The translations under genes were made by a program, and so were the position numbers. The notes under the pieces were generated by a model, which searched no databases, had not been told where the DNA came from, and saw nothing but the letters and a program-made list of their open reading frames with translations. This document shows positions 13,701 to 25,719 of a stretch of DNA of 64,000 nucleotides, piece after piece; the first letter of the stretch is position 1, and each line of letters begins with the position of its first letter. The DNA is from Sclerurus mexicanus (taxonomy: Eukaryota; Chordata; Aves; Passeriformes; Furnariidae): NCBI GenBank assembly GCA_013396755.1, contig VWZF01001867.1, positions 1-64,000 of the forward strand, given 5' to 3'.

Positions 13701-15184
13701 AAACATTCCATTGGGAATTCTGCCACCTCTGAGTAGCCTGTAACAGTACTTTGCTATTGTTAGAATTAGCAAAGTCAAACCTAAACCTTCTTTGCTGCAA
13801 AATAAGCCAAAGTCGTCTTATCCTTCCCCATGCTGAACAGTTGATTACTTGCTCTGTAGCATCCATTTTGTGTAAGACTGTTAATGTTTCCCCACCTTAA
13901 ATGTAATTTTCTGTGTATTAAAAGGATGTCTTACAACAAGATCCAGTTTACTAAGTTTCTTTCCATTCTTGTTCCTCTGTCTGTACTCAGTGGTGTTTTG
14001 TGCTCTTCTCAGCTTACCAGTGTATCCATGATTGATTTTTTTTAACTTGTTCGCAGCTGAAAAGCAAAACTAATTTGAAGTAAGCTTGGCTGCTTTTCTT
14101 TAAAAAAAAATATTGAAAAATTATGAACATTTTCCACAAAAGTAATTTTCCTCTTTTTTATAGAAAATGGCCTTAGATTAAAACATTTTACTATCCACTA
14201 TCTCATCAACTCCCTAAGTGTAAATGTAGATATGGTAATATTTTTGCAAAACGTTGCAGTGAAAAGGCTCTGAATGGAAGCAGGGCACAAATATACTACA
14301 TCATGAGGAGCCCTGTGAAGAAAATGTATCTGTCCTGGTCTACCTTTTGCTGCCTCTTGTTTTGCTGTGGGGAGGCCAAGCTGCAGTTTCCTTGCCCATT
14401 TGGGATGGGATGAGCAGGATTATGCAGGCAGAGGCAGCAGCCACAGCAGCTGCTGCAACCTGGTGAACTGGTAACTGTAAAACTAATGGCAGACAGAGAT
14501 TAAAAATGATCTGCTGGCTCTAATTATAGAGTTGGGTTGTAGAGTTTAAATATAACAGGCTTTCACACAAACTCATGTGTATGATAGCCACGTGTAATTA
14601 GATATTGTAGAAGACCTAGACTGATAGTAATGGAGGCCATTTTAGAAAGGCCAGCTAAAATTACCCAGAAAATTAATTGGCAGATGAAGAACAGAGGTAT
14701 TAATGGGGAATTTATCAGAAAAAAACATCTTGTCCTTCATCTGAATAATCCTGAGGGAGGGTAAACAAATAGCAATATCAAAATGGTAATCTGCCTAGAT
14801 AAAGGTAACAAATCCCATAGGTTTTAGGAAACAAAATGATCTCCAGCTGCTACTACACATAGTGAAAAAGAACTATTTATGTCATTTTGTACAAAAAGGC
14901 ACTGCTCCTGCAACTTTGTTTTGGCCTCCACCAATCTGTGTTTTCTCATCAAAGCAGGAGATATCAAGTTTAAGGCCTCAACTTCTACGTTTGCTAAAAT
15001 TGAATTTATTTCACTTATATACTTAATTGGTGAAGAGTCTGTGTACAGAGAGAGGATGGTTGAGCAAATGCAAGAAAGGCCAGACTTTTCCTGCACTTCC
15101 CAGTCTTTGCCACAGGGTCATAAGTCTGGAAGGTTCCCTAGTGCTCATACGGTCTGCTCATCATCCTCAAGGCAAAATCAGTGA
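10729..15184. other. Unique DNA, no gene seen
   Basis: No recognisable gene or transposon. There is a two-copy 20-bp tandem at about 11125-11163 and a poly-T run at about 12539-12550. A short segment after a strong pyrimidine-rich acceptor-like site ends near 13024, but it is too short (about 50 nt to the next donor-like GT) to call an exon. Minus-strand frames at 13585-13866 and 14824-15096 have no motif that I recognise. Confidence 0.5.
11125..11163. repeat. Two-copy 20-bp tandem duplication
   Basis: GACACCTCTTTGGGACCCA is repeated head to tail with a 20-bp period and essentially no divergence. It is consistent with a local slippage duplication. No function is implied. Confidence 0.8.
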
Positions 15185-15470
15185 TAACCACAACCCTTCT
15201 GAGAAAAGCTATTTTAATCTCTTTAATCTGTTCTTGAAGAACTCCAATGGTGGAGGTGTTGCAGATTTCCTTGCCAATAAATTCTTGTCCATTTTTTAGT
15301 ACACATATATGGGATACATATTTTAACATGTTATAAAACTTTCTTACAGCAATTGAAGTCCATTATTTCTTGTCCTATTTACACCTGCATGGACTTTTCC
15401 CATCCTCACTGCAGTTGTGCTAAGGACTGTTATCATTAATTCTCTCATTCTCTTGTTAAAACAACCCCTG
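15185..15470 (-). mobile_element. Ancient CR1/L3-like LINE relic, antisense
   Basis: The plus strand follows, with heavy divergence, the antisense 3' region of an old amniote CR1-like LINE as I remember it. A TTTAATCT..TTCAAGAACT-type block is followed by CCTTGCCAATAAATTCTTGTCC and then GCAATTGAAGTCCATTATTTCTTG. The same consensus segment seems to appear at 37815-38110. Similarity is by eye only, and indels make the limits approximate. The element is long dead and any coding capacity is destroyed. Confidence 0.35.
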
Positions 15471-16418
15471 TTCATTTTTTCTTGTCCTATCCATCCCTTT
15501 TTCTAGAGCTTGATCATCCCTGACACTCAGCTTGTGATCCATGTCAAACATCAGCTCGAACCTGTTCTTCTTAGGGATGCATTTATCTAAAGTGCAAGGC
15601 ATGGTCGTGAGGCTAGTTCAGTCAAAGCTTTTGTCTGTAAAGATCTGAGGTACGTCCAACATCAGGGTAAACCAAATTTCTCCCCTGAAGCAAGTTGCTT
15701 GTCCTCTAAATGCCTCATTTTCTTAAAATTTAATAGCTTTATTTGCCTTTGCTCCTACATGGTAAGCTAAGAAGAAAACCATTAACAAAGGCAGAATATC
15801 TGTTGCTCCACCATTCTGCTGACTCTTCTTGTGTGAGAGGAAAGAGGAATTCAGGGATGGACAGTGACAGATGTGAGTCAGGGTGCTGAATTAGCCTTAT
15901 TTTTTCTCTCTTCCACGGGGTTTGCAGCCACTTAGTATCACCTCCCAAACAAAAATCATTTAGTGGGATATCTCAAGTGCAGCATCCTTGTTTAGAAGTA
16001 ACAATAATGAAAAGGTCTGCATTTAAGATTCTCAATTTTGAAAGGGATTATTTTAACTGAGGGAACTAACTAAAGATGTCAGAATAACTGAAAGCATCAG
16101 AACTGGCACGCAAGAGCAGGTTCAGATTTCCCTGCATCTCAGAGGCAGAAATGTTCAAAACATGTATACCAGCCTAGAGGTAAAGAGCTCAGAAAGAACA
16201 GCTGCAGACCTGAAGAGAAATACCAGGGCTAAGAAATAAGACTATAAGCAAAGGAAGAAAGAAGTGCTCCATACACAAAACTAAGATATTGGAAAGTATC
16301 AAAATAGAACAAGACTCTCCAAAAAATGAAACTGAGTGTTGCGTTAAACGTATAGAAATTCGACAGAAAATAAACCACCTTGCTTTTCAACTGGTCCTCA
16401 GAGATCAGAGGGGCTGGG
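15471..16418. other. Unique DNA, no gene seen
   Basis: No gene or repeat can be recognised with confidence. The first 100-150 bp may be a continuation of the older LINE relic, but I cannot support that base by base. Confidence 0.45.
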
Positions 16419-17076
16419 TGTGATTTGGCTTAATTTCTAATTGTAGCTAATTCAGCACAGTAAGTCTGGTCAAGTTCAGTAGGAAGAACTTTCATAAGCA
16501 CTGACTCACAAATAACGCAATTTAACAATTCAGCAAGGTCTGGTTGCGTTCAATAAGGACTTGAACTATCTGGGTTCACGAATAGCACAGTTTATTGAAG
16601 GAACAGGAAAGCAGGTTCAGGATTGCTGGTGATAAATGCACCAGTTACAGAGTGTTAACACATCATGACAGAAAGTATAGCAACAGGCATCCTATTAGTA
16701 CTATACATATATATATATATATATATATATAAAGAATGTTCCCGGGTCTGCTCCAACACAGTTAGAGGTGCAAAGCTCACCTAAAGATATCGTTTCAGGA
16801 GAGAAGGAGAGACACAGTCCATCCTGTGTGATCCTGTGCAGCCAGAGGTGTTTTCCCCTCCGACTTTTTCTGCCCTGAAGCTCCCTTTCATGCAATACAT
16901 TTTTGTCTCTTCCCAATGGGATGGAACAATGGCATGTTGTAGGTGGGGTTTAGTGACTTAGGTCATGCATGCATTCTTGTTCTTCCTCATTTGCATTTTA
17001 AGGGGTGTGAAAGCTAATATGTAAATGGAGCTTAATGAGGGTCTCGGTTACTATCAGTTAGCATTTATAGTTCACA
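16419..17076 (-). mobile_element. Probable solo LTR of an endogenous retrovirus, minus strand
   Basis: Read on the minus strand, the segment starts TGTGAACTATAA and ends CAAATCACA, giving the TG...CA ends of an LTR. About 480 bp in is an AATAAA polyadenylation signal (16591-16596 on the plus strand), followed by a U5-like region with repeated GTGAACC/GTGAGTC-type phrases. The upstream half holds CACCCC, ATGCAAATGAGG and similar promoter-like motifs. No gag, pol or env remnants flank it, so a solo LTR left by recombination is the likely state. I could not find a target-site duplication, so both ends, especially the right one, are approximate. The family is not identified. Confidence 0.5.
16707..16731. 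repeat. (AT)n dinucleotide microsatellite
   Basis: About twelve uninterrupted AT units lie inside the probable LTR. They probably arose by expansion after insertion, or from a TA-rich spot in the LTR itself. The length is likely polymorphic. Confidence 0.9.
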
Positions 17077-17455
17077 AAAAAGGTAGATTAAACACTCTGG
17101 TCCTCCTCCACATACTGAAATGGTGGTAAAGGTTCCAGAGAGTCTCTATACACATTCTTATTCCCTAATGGACCAGATTTACATCGAGGCTTGTGTTTCA
17201 GGTTGAAGGAGGAGTGAGGCAAATGGGTGGTACAGAGGTGTGGGTGCTCTTTTGTGCCTCATCAAAATAACATCAGGCTGTGAGGTCTCCACTCGACATC
17301 CTTCAGTTGTTAGACCTTGCTTGAGCCAGGTGCAAGCAAATCAGGAGCCCAGCTCATGTTTCCCTCAACCAGTCCCATCAATTCTTCAATGGCTTAAAGC
17401 AACACTGTACAGTTCTGACCATTTACCACACTGAGTTAGATCTCCCAAAGAAACT

Positions 17456-17473
17456 GGGGGGGTTGGGGGGGGG
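17456..17473 (+). repeat. Two adjacent G runs
   Basis: Seven G are followed by TT and then nine G. This could fold as a G-quadruplex if the runs are split into four GGG tracts, but it may be only a low-complexity slip. It lies just upstream of AT-rich unique DNA and no gene context is visible. Confidence 0.75.
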
Positions 17474-20400
17474 AGAGTAAAGGATTCATATAATTAAAAA
17501 TAAAAGGAGTTAGCTGCTATGCATTGAGAGTAGGACAAAGTGATTAAAGATACACTAGGTATGGCCTAAATATTGATATCATTCCTCAGCTTTCAGTAAT
17601 GATATACTAAAGTCCTTTCCAACATTTAAAAAAAAAAAAATCATAGAAAAAGATTTTTGAAAAGCTCATAAAATCAGGATTATATCAGAGGACTGGAGAC
17701 TAGCAAATAAGATATCTATTTTTAGGAAACAAAGGACAGAAGAAATGTAATCCCAGCAATGTCACTACAGTTCATGGTAATCCCAGAACACTGGATGCCT
17801 GATGGTTTTGAAACCAAAGTATGAGAAGGGTGTTATTGAAGACTCACAGGTAAACAGATGAGGACTTATCAGGTCAGGAGAGAGAAATTAAGGGGCACTA
17901 TGTCTTCCATCCCAGCATCACTGGCCCATGTTACACAGGTGGTGCAGTTGCCGGCAGGGTGATGGGCAGTGGTGGAAGGGCTCTCATGTAGCTGTACAAA
18001 GGCACCATTCAGGGCACTGCTGTTTCCAGTCATGTAACAGGAAAGAGATAGGATAAAAATCAGCATAAGATTTCCCATTTTTTTCTGATACCCTGAAAGC
18101 ATCTACTGTCAGAATAACCCAGTATCTTCCCTTGACAACTTGTTTTTCCATGGCAGGTGGCAGTGATATCTGTGCAGGAGCAACGACCGAACACGCGGCA
18201 GATATGGAGAAAGACTACTGGGGAGACAGCTAGGAATTAAAAGCCTGAGACCTGAGACATTTGATTTGCAAAGTCAATTCAACATGCAGGCTGGCATGAT
18301 CCCTCTCTACAGATGCAACATGGAAGGAAGGAATCGGGAAAAAGAGCTGTTCAAGTTAACAGACATATTAGTCTATGAAGAATATTGAGCTGGGGGCAAA
18401 CTTAGGCTGGACACTAGTGGGGTCTCCTGACCTAAGAAAAATTATGTTCTTGAATTGCCTTCCTGCAGAAAAACCGGGAACAGAAAAAAAATGCGTAAGT
18501 CGTTCTAAGATGAAACAAGATAATTTTATGAAAATAATTACATGATATGAATGACTGAGACAGCAGCAAGAAGGACTTTATAATTAAGCGGGACATTTCC
18601 AGCCCTTCTCTCCTGTTTCTGTGTGGATCAACATTCACTTTGTGTATTAATCAAACATTTTAAATTCTAATAGCAAACAGGATGAGAACAGTGTAATGTC
18701 TAAATAATTCTGAGGGTTCTCATAAACAGCCCAAGGCTTTTCCACAGAAAACTATGAAGAAAAATTAATCTGGTCACCTTTCCCCTCCTTTAGGCTACTG
18801 GATAGTCATGAAATGTGCACCTTTGATACTTAATATACATATTTCAAGTGCAGCCCATATGTGATTTGCAAGTTAGTAATTAAGAGTAGCAGCCTGACAT
18901 CTCTAAAATGCAGTGCTAAGTCTCCATAGCTGTGCAAGTGTGCTCCAGCTTGTGGCCTGCAGATCCAACCCTCTGGCATCTAGAATGGAGAGGCTCCTGG
19001 AGCTCAGTGTGACTCCCTCCTTTCCTGCTTGTATGACTTTCCTACTAAGTGTACTGCCTGGATATGGCTGGAGGGTGCATGTGAATACAGAGGTTAGGGA
19101 GCAGCTGTGTGTTCCACTTTAAATTTATATGACAAAGGAAAGGAAGGACAACTTGAGTGGTGGTAACCTGGCTCTGGAGAAATTTTATGCATCTCCTGCA
19201 TTACATACCTTCTCTTTGAACAAGTTCCCTCAGGCGACTCTGTAAAATGAGTATGGAAACTGTCCCAGCTCAGAGGATAAGGGCTTGAGAAAATGCACAC
19301 CTGTGATAACAGGAAGGGGACTTTCCTAATTCAAGAGGGTAAATATGACATATAGTCAAGTTTCATGTGCACAAATGTCTCAATAGTAGGCAGAAATGTT
19401 TGCTGTGTTCATAAATGCCCATTAATTTATTTCTATATGGAAATATGAGAATGAAATTAAGGATAGAATCCTAGCTCCAGAAAAGGTAGCTGGAGATCGG
19501 CTATTTATAGGAAAATATTTAAGAACGTAGCTCGAAATTTCTAAATTTTCTAAAAGAAAACTTTCTTACAAAAGTCTAGATTACTTGTGTAAGGTCACTA
19601 AAGTTTGAATTACTGTGACTTTTCCCAGGCTGATCGCAGCTCTGGGTTACCGTCAGTTCTGTCAGGAGAATTTTACCAAAATGTTCTTAGAAAAGGAATA
19701 TCTCTCCGACTTTTCATGGGGAAAATCAAAGCAGAATGCAAACCTTTAGAAATTCAGTGTTAAGTCCTTGGAAGTTGCTTGTCCTTTCCTGTTGTTTTCA
19801 CGTGATTATGAGCAGCTGCTGCAGTCTGAGCCCTGGTGGACTGGGAGCATTGGAAAGCTGCGGGGCATCACTGCAAATAGGTTTAGGCAGCTCTGTAGAG
19901 AATCCTGGAGCTGGAAAGTGAGAGCTGATTGCTTTACTCTGGCATAGCCTCCCTACATAAACAGTTTCTTTCCTTCTGTCTCCTGGTCCTAAATTTGCTC
20001 CCCAGGAGTCCCTCAGGATGCTCACTGGTGAGAGAGAAGCACATCCACCCCGAACATGCTGCCTCCAGGGCACTGGCACAGCCCAGGGTCCTTTAGCAAA
20101 CTCAGCTCTGCTGTTCACAGTTGTTTTTCTTTCCTGCAAAGGTTGACTGGGAATCTTAGTAACTTGCCTGTGACAGAGGAGGATTCCCAGTCTGTCTTCC
20201 CCAAGTTTATGGCAGCGTGCCTGATAACATGCGATAAGCTCAACTACAAATCAGGTGTTTTTCCAAGCTAAAGCAAACCAAAAGATCTCAAAGGCATTGT
20301 ATGCAGGTTTAAAGAAGAAAATCCTTTCTGTACTTGCCTCTAAGCATTTAAATCCTTCATCCGTTCACTAACCCATCTTCTTATTTTGTGATCTGAGAGA

Positions 20401-20576
20401 AACAAAAGGAACTAGAGCAGTTCTTTCTTTATATCTCATCTCATCTCCTTTTCCTTCAATTCACAGCCAAACAAGAAGGATAGCACAGAAGTATTTTTCA
20501 TTTGTTCTGTAATTTTGCCTTAAACACATGATGCACTTTGCTGAGAGCACAAGACAGCGTCTCTGACATGAATGGG

Positions 20577-20628
20577 TTAAGATGAGGGAAAGAAAGAAGT
20601 AAAATGCTGAATTAAGATGAGGGAAAGA
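20577..20628. repeat. Short direct duplication, 35-bp period
   Basis: TTAAGATGAGGGAAAGA occurs at 20577 and again at 20612 with identical sequence. The material between them is A-rich. It is consistent with a recent local duplication. Confidence 0.75.
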
Positions 20629-20937
20629 CATACATATATTATAACTGAAAGGAACTAGCTGACAAGAGCATATGACTCAGTAACTACCAAGTTTGGTAAA
20701 GATTTGTCTTCTTGGTAGTTGCAAAAATCAAGGCAAGTTCTGTGTTCTTTAGTCTGCCTCAGCAACTCAGTCACCACCAGCTCCATACAGTACTGGTGGG
20801 ATCCTTATCAAGCTATACTGACTTATTTTGAGATTTTAAGTTTTATTATGCTATTTCAGCAAGCAGATATTTCAGATAGGCCCACAGAGACAAAAATGCA
20901 GGAAAAATCCAAATGTTCATTTGTAAAAGGTTAAACA

Positions 20938-20957
20938 GTGCTCTAGTAGTAGAGCAC
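20938..20957. repeat. Perfect short inverted repeat
   Basis: GTGCTCTA and TAGAGCAC form an 8-bp stem with a GTAG loop. It is too short for a pre-microRNA, and there is no T-rich terminator logic in this nuclear context. Probably incidental. Confidence 0.6.
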
Positions 20958-23119
20958 ATTTTAAATAGTTTTAAGGATTGATCTAAAATGCTTGGGCATG
21001 GGTTATTAGCAGGACTGACTGGGCTGTGCTTCTACAGGAACTCCCTCACAGGTCATTGCTTACTTACCACTTAATGATTTCATCCATGATTACACACAAA
21101 AGCATTGCTAAAAACACAGGCATTGACACAAATGCCAGTGGAACGGTAGAGAGAAATGAGACAGAATAGACACGTATTTTAATTAAGATACATTGACTAT
21201 AATATATATTCTTGCAAACAGAGGGTGCCACGTATCAAAAGATTGTTTAAAAGGTAGTAGCTCCCTTTACCTATATGCTCTGTCAGTTTATAAAAGTAAA
21301 TGTAATGTTCTAAAGCACAAGATACAATGCAGTTTGTTCAGGACTCCAGCACTGGTATTGCTGCAAAATCTCCATGCCTGTTGTGGCTCTGTGAGCCTTT
21401 TCTGACCAACACTATTCATTCCTTGTTGGCCATTTGGGTGGGTTTGAAGTTGATAGCTGAAGCTTTTCCACTCATACGTTTTTCAGGAAGGACATTTACT
21501 TGCTTGAAGCGGCTGATGGTGCCCCATAACTTACTCTCAAGGAATTTAATGGTAGTATGAGCTGATGTATATATAACACTTTGAGAGGTTTTCCTGATGT
21601 GTACCACAGAAGCACAGAGAACATTTTTTATACGGCAAAGTGTGGCCACTTTGCCTTGGACCAGCACTCTGCTAGACCTAAATAACTGTCATGAAGCCTT
21701 TTGTCTTTTCTTCTGACACCAGCATGCTCTTGTTTTTATCCACATTTTCTACCAAAATGCTTTCAGGAAATATGAGTGTCTGTATCTTGTGACCCTCTCT
21801 AGTTTCACACAAACTGAATCATGCTGTACAGTTCAGCTGAGTAATAAAATCTAATCTGATTGGCAGGAGGTATTAAAGCAGGCCACATCATTACAGATCC
21901 TCTTTTAACCCAGTTTAACAAGTTGCTCCTGAGAAGTTATTTATTCTAGCTGTCAACATCTTGTTGTTGAGATGACAGCGATCAAATCTCTCTTAGATCC
22001 TAATCTTATTCTTCTTACTCCACCTTCAAGTATCTGAGAGCCTCATATAAGCAATATCACTTTTTGTCAGCAAAATGATTTGTTTGACACTGATCACTTG
22101 CTGAAAGCTACAACAATGTATTTTTTAAATATCTACAACAATTATTAGCATGAGATAGGGATGGAATAAATAGCAGGCAATAGTGAATCATGGAGCACTG
22201 AAAGTCTGAATCGTGGCTATGTTGAACATGCTGATCCATATACAAAACAAGAATGTATTTCACAATTATGGAAACTTAGCAATGCATTCCCAGGTGCATA
22301 GGTGTCACCGCAGCAAATTATTAGTCAGAGACTGATGTTCTTGCAGTGTCCTGAGGACATCTCACTACCTAGCAGAGTGCCAGACCAATCTCTGTTATGA
22401 AGTTATAAGAGTTCTTTTATTATGACTCTTGATGCTAGAAATTGGGGAGGAAAAAACTATATATTATCTGTCAGGCAGACTCCACCTCAACTTGAAAAGT
22501 CCTCTGACTTGGGAAACTCAAGTTCCTAAATGATGCATTCTTCCTGATTTTATCTTCTCCAGTCCTCCAGTCCCAAGAACTCCTGCAATTCTATCATGCC
22601 TTGCATTATACTGGCCATTGAAATTCCCTGGAAATTCCTTGTACGTATTTGCAGACTACATTACAAGAAGGTTTTAAAGCATAATTAGAGCTTGAAAAAT
22701 ATCTGGAGTTTTCCTGAAAGTAAAGTTTAGAATGTTATTTGGAATATGTGAATATTTTTTTTAATTCTTGGAAGCTTAATGCTCTGGGCTTAAAACACAT
22801 TTGAAATAAAACATACCACCTACTGAGGTAAAAATTATTAATTTAGTGTTACCTGTCTTTTGGGTCCTTTGTGAATGCTAGCACATCTCATTCCTTCAAA
22901 GGAGTCTGAAAGCACATTCACTTCCAAACGTGGATACTTAAAAGTAGCAGTCCTGCTTCTCATCTGAGATCACCAAGACATGTTCTTCTAGTGAAAATAT
23001 TTTGAACTCAGTGCACAGTATGTTTGTGTCAGAGTGGTCCCAGCTGGTGTTTTTGAAGTTATTCACAAAAGTGTGAAAATGTTGTGCCTGGTGGAAAGAC
23101 AGCCAACCCAATCAGCCCT

Positions 23120-24003
23120 GCATCAAATGGACTGGGCAGAAGGGTTGGTCTGCTGGAGGGCAGGAAGGCTCTGCAGAGGGATCTGGACAGGATGGATCAT
23201 TATGTTGAGGCCAGTGCTATGAGGTTCAGCAAGACAAAATGCTGGGTCCTATCCTTAGGTCACAACAACCCCAGGCAGCACTACAGGCTGGAGGAAGAGC
23301 GCCTGAAAAGCTGCCCAGCAGAAAAGGACCTGGGGGTGCTGGTCGACAGTAGCTGAACATGAGCGAGCGTGTGCCAAGGTGGCCAAGGACGTCAATGGCA
23401 TCCTGTCTTGTATGAGGAACAGTGTGGCCTGCAGGACTAGGGCAGTGATTGTCCGTCTGCACTTGGCACTGGTGATGCCACACCCCAAATCCTGTGTCCA
23501 ATTTTGGGCCCCTCACCACAAGAAAGACATTGAGGTGGTGGAGCGTGTCCAGAGAAGGGCAGCAATGTTGGTGAAGGGTTTGGAGCACAAATCTGATGAG
23601 GAGCAGCTGAGGGAGCTGGGGATGTTTAGTCTGGGCAGAATGAGTCTCAGGGGGGAACTTGTTGCTCTCTACAAGTACCTGAAAGGAGATTGTAGTGAGG
23701 CGGGGGTGGTCTCTTCTCCCAGGCAACAAGTGGCAGGATAAGAGGAAATGCCCTCAAGTTGCACCAGGGAGGTTCAGATTGGATATTATGAAAAACGTTT
23801 GCACAGAAAAAGTTGTCAAGCATTGGAGCAGGGCTACCTAGGGAAGCATTTGAGTCACCATCTCTGGGAGATATTGAAAAGATGTGCAGATGTGGCACAG
23901 AGGCACATGGTTTAGTGGTGGACTTGGCAGTGCTGGGTTAATGAGTGGACTCGATGATCTTAAAGGTCTCTTCCTATCGAAATTATTCTGTTATTCTATT
24001 TTT
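23120..24003 (+). mobile_element. CR1 LINE, 5'-truncated, sense
   Basis: A CR1 copy of about 880 bp carries the C-terminal part of ORF2 and the short 3' UTR. It ends with the CR1-type terminus: GATGATCTTAAAGGTCTCTT, then AAATTATTCTGTTATTCTAT. CR1 is the dominant non-LTR retrotransposon of birds; target-primed reverse transcription normally leaves 5'-truncated copies. The terminal octamers differ slightly from the consensus (TTATTCTG, TTATTCTA). The left edge is approximate, with possible similarity back to about 23050. It is inactive because ORF2 is truncated and frameshifted. Confidence 0.93.
23129..23741 (+). pseudogene. CR1 ORF2 reverse-transcriptase C-terminal remnant, frameshifted
   Basis: Two consecutive frames encode the region after the polymerase palm in CR1 ORF2. 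The first (to 23356) includes AMRFSKTKCWVLSLG and EKDLGVLVDSS, then hits a stop. The second (23379-23741) includes ILSCMRNSV, HPKSCVQFWAPHHKKDIE, VERVQRRAAMLVKGLEHK and LRELGMFSL, all familiar CR1 blocks. A small indel near 23350 separates them, where the family normally continues through the LNMSQQC-type motif. The catalytic FADD motif and the endonuclease lie upstream and are missing. No function is expected. Confidence 0.9.
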
Positions 24004-24141
24004 ATTACGCTGAATCGTTGCTTTTATTTTGGGATCTTATATTTTGGAGAGTAGCATTTTTGTGCATAAAAGGAAGATATGTTACTTTCTGACTCCTTTT
24101 GTATAGGTTGGCTTACCGCAATGATTTTAATGAAGTATGTC

Positions 24142-24163
24142 TTTCATATATATATATATGAAA
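24142..24163. repeat. 22-bp perfect AT palindrome
   Basis: TTTC, seven AT units and GAAA form an exactly self-complementary sequence. It could extrude as a cruciform. Most likely a short (AT)n microsatellite with symmetrical flanks. Confidence 0.8.
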
Positions 24164-25210
24164 AAATCTGTATCACAGCTAATCATCCCTCTTATCTCCT
24201 TCTCATTACAGCAGAGAATCTTGTTTTTTACATTATTTTTTCCCTCTCATCAATGAATAAATTTGGCTTCATATTTTGATATATTTATGAAAGTGAAAAG
24301 CCTTGAAATTCTTACTAAAACACTGATTTCTACATTTTGTTGGCTGGCTTTCATTGCAATTTCACTGCAGCTTTTACATAATTAAAAAAATAGAACTTCT
24401 ACATTGGTTTGTATACAAAACAAAACCAAAAAAAAAAGCCTGCCTTTTTCCCCCACAGGAATATTTTTGAGAAAAACATTGATTTTTCTCTTTGTTGGAA
24501 CTATAGATGTAAGCTATATGGAGATTTTCATAGTGCGTATCTATTTCTGGCATTCCTGCAAAAATTTCTGCATTTCAGAGCAACACATTTCTTTCTGCCT
24601 AAATGGGTGGAGACATTAAGATAGAACTCTGCTTATGAAATGCTGTAGAATTAAAAGAAAGAAGTTCTCTAAAAGCAAAATGACTAATAAAGGGTATTTC
24701 CCATGGATTTGCCTTGCATTTTAATTCTGTGGTGTCCGGTAATGCTCAAATCTAGATACATTACTTTATAGAAGACTTCCCTGAAAGCAAGCTGGGAAGG
24801 AGGCACAAAGAGAACTGCCCAGTTGCTCCTGCTGAGGTGAGTCACTGTGGTCCAGAAATGCACATCCCAGGATGTAAACTGCAATGACAGACTCTTGGGA
24901 AAAGAAATTCTGGACCCCCTCAGTGAGATACTGGGCTGGTTTGAGACAGTGGACTGGTTTGAAATGGGTGCTCAACATCATTCCTCCACAGCAGAGTGTT
25001 TGACTAATTATGACAGGAACTCTCCAGATGGGAATTTCTTGCAGTGCTGGAGATTCTCCCCAGGCAAAGATTTGTATGCTCAAAAGTGTTGATTACTATC
25101 CTGACTGGAATGTCCTAGAGATGCCCAGGCTGTTTCTCCTGTAGAACTCATATGTATGCATAGATAAGACACTTGAAAATAGTAGAAATTGTTTCTGCAG
25201 CTACAGAAAT

Positions 25211-25302
25211 GGTCACGTAACCCATTTTTTAATATGTAGTTAAGATACTTAAGAGCTGTTTTGTATGTAGTTAAGATAATCCTGTGCTGGAGGTGGTCAC
25301 GT
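25211..25302. repeat. Nested direct repeats
   Basis: GGTCACGTA occurs near 25211 and again near 25294. Between them TATGTAGTTAAGATA occurs twice, at about 25233 and 25264, so the order is A-B-B-A in direct orientation. This suggests a small duplication followed by divergence. No coding or transposon signature is present. Confidence 0.6.
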
Positions 25303-25649
25303 AGGACCATGAGCCAACCAGATTAGAACTGAGCAGAGCGGCAGCTCTGGGAAACTCAACGCACCCAAAGACAGTGCTGCAAAGACACCTGCGGCAGAGA
25401 CTTCTGTCACCACTGGACAGCAACTGGCAGTCACGTTTGACGGATCTGATTCCCTACGCAAGTGTTGTCGTTTGCCAACAAACTTCCTGCAAAAGCTAAA
25501 AAGTCAGGATCTCTGACTGACCTTGTGAATTTTTCATCTCTTTTCTGCACTGTCATTTGGCTTTAGCACATTGCAAAATGCTCTGCTCTACTAGGTTATA
25601 TGGCAGTGGTTCAAATATTTTTGTGTCTTTCTTCGACCATCCGGGTGAA

Positions 25650-25719
25650 TGTTCTGAGCAGAAGGTTGGACTAGTCTATCTCTGTCTCCAGAGGTGCCTT
25701 CCCATGATTCTGTGATTTT
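25650..25719 (+). mobile_element. CR1-type LINE 3'-end scrap, sense
   Basis: GAGCAGAAGGTTGGACTAG, then CCAGAGGTGCCTTCCCATGATTCTGTGATTTT, follow the last about 70 bp of a CR1 subfamily that ends in a TTCTGTGA-type octamer. The left limit is approximate and the copy is diverged. Confidence 0.72.

Larger units (their letters stand above)
17077..23119. other. Unique DNA, no gene seen
   Basis: About 6 kb without a recognisable gene or transposon. Small structures found are a G-rich run (17456-17473), a 13-base poly-A near 17628, a 35-bp-spaced duplication (20577-20628) and an 8-bp perfect hairpin (20938-20957). The open frames are short and overlap on both strands. Confidence 0.5.
24004..25649. 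other. Unique DNA, no gene seen
   Basis: No gene recognised. Contains an AT palindrome (24142-24163), poly-A tracts near 24428 and a nested direct-repeat arrangement at 25211-25302. Overlapping frames at 24684-25092 occur on both strands and carry no motif. Confidence 0.5.

Noticed and set aside
20938..20957. Hairpin considered as microRNA precursor or terminator
   Set aside because: The 8-bp stem with a 4-nt loop is too short for a pre-microRNA, and bacterial-type terminators do not apply in this DNA.
23226..23729. 167-codon minus-strand frame
   Set aside because: It is the reverse-strand shadow of the sense CR1 reverse-transcriptase remnant at 23129-23741.
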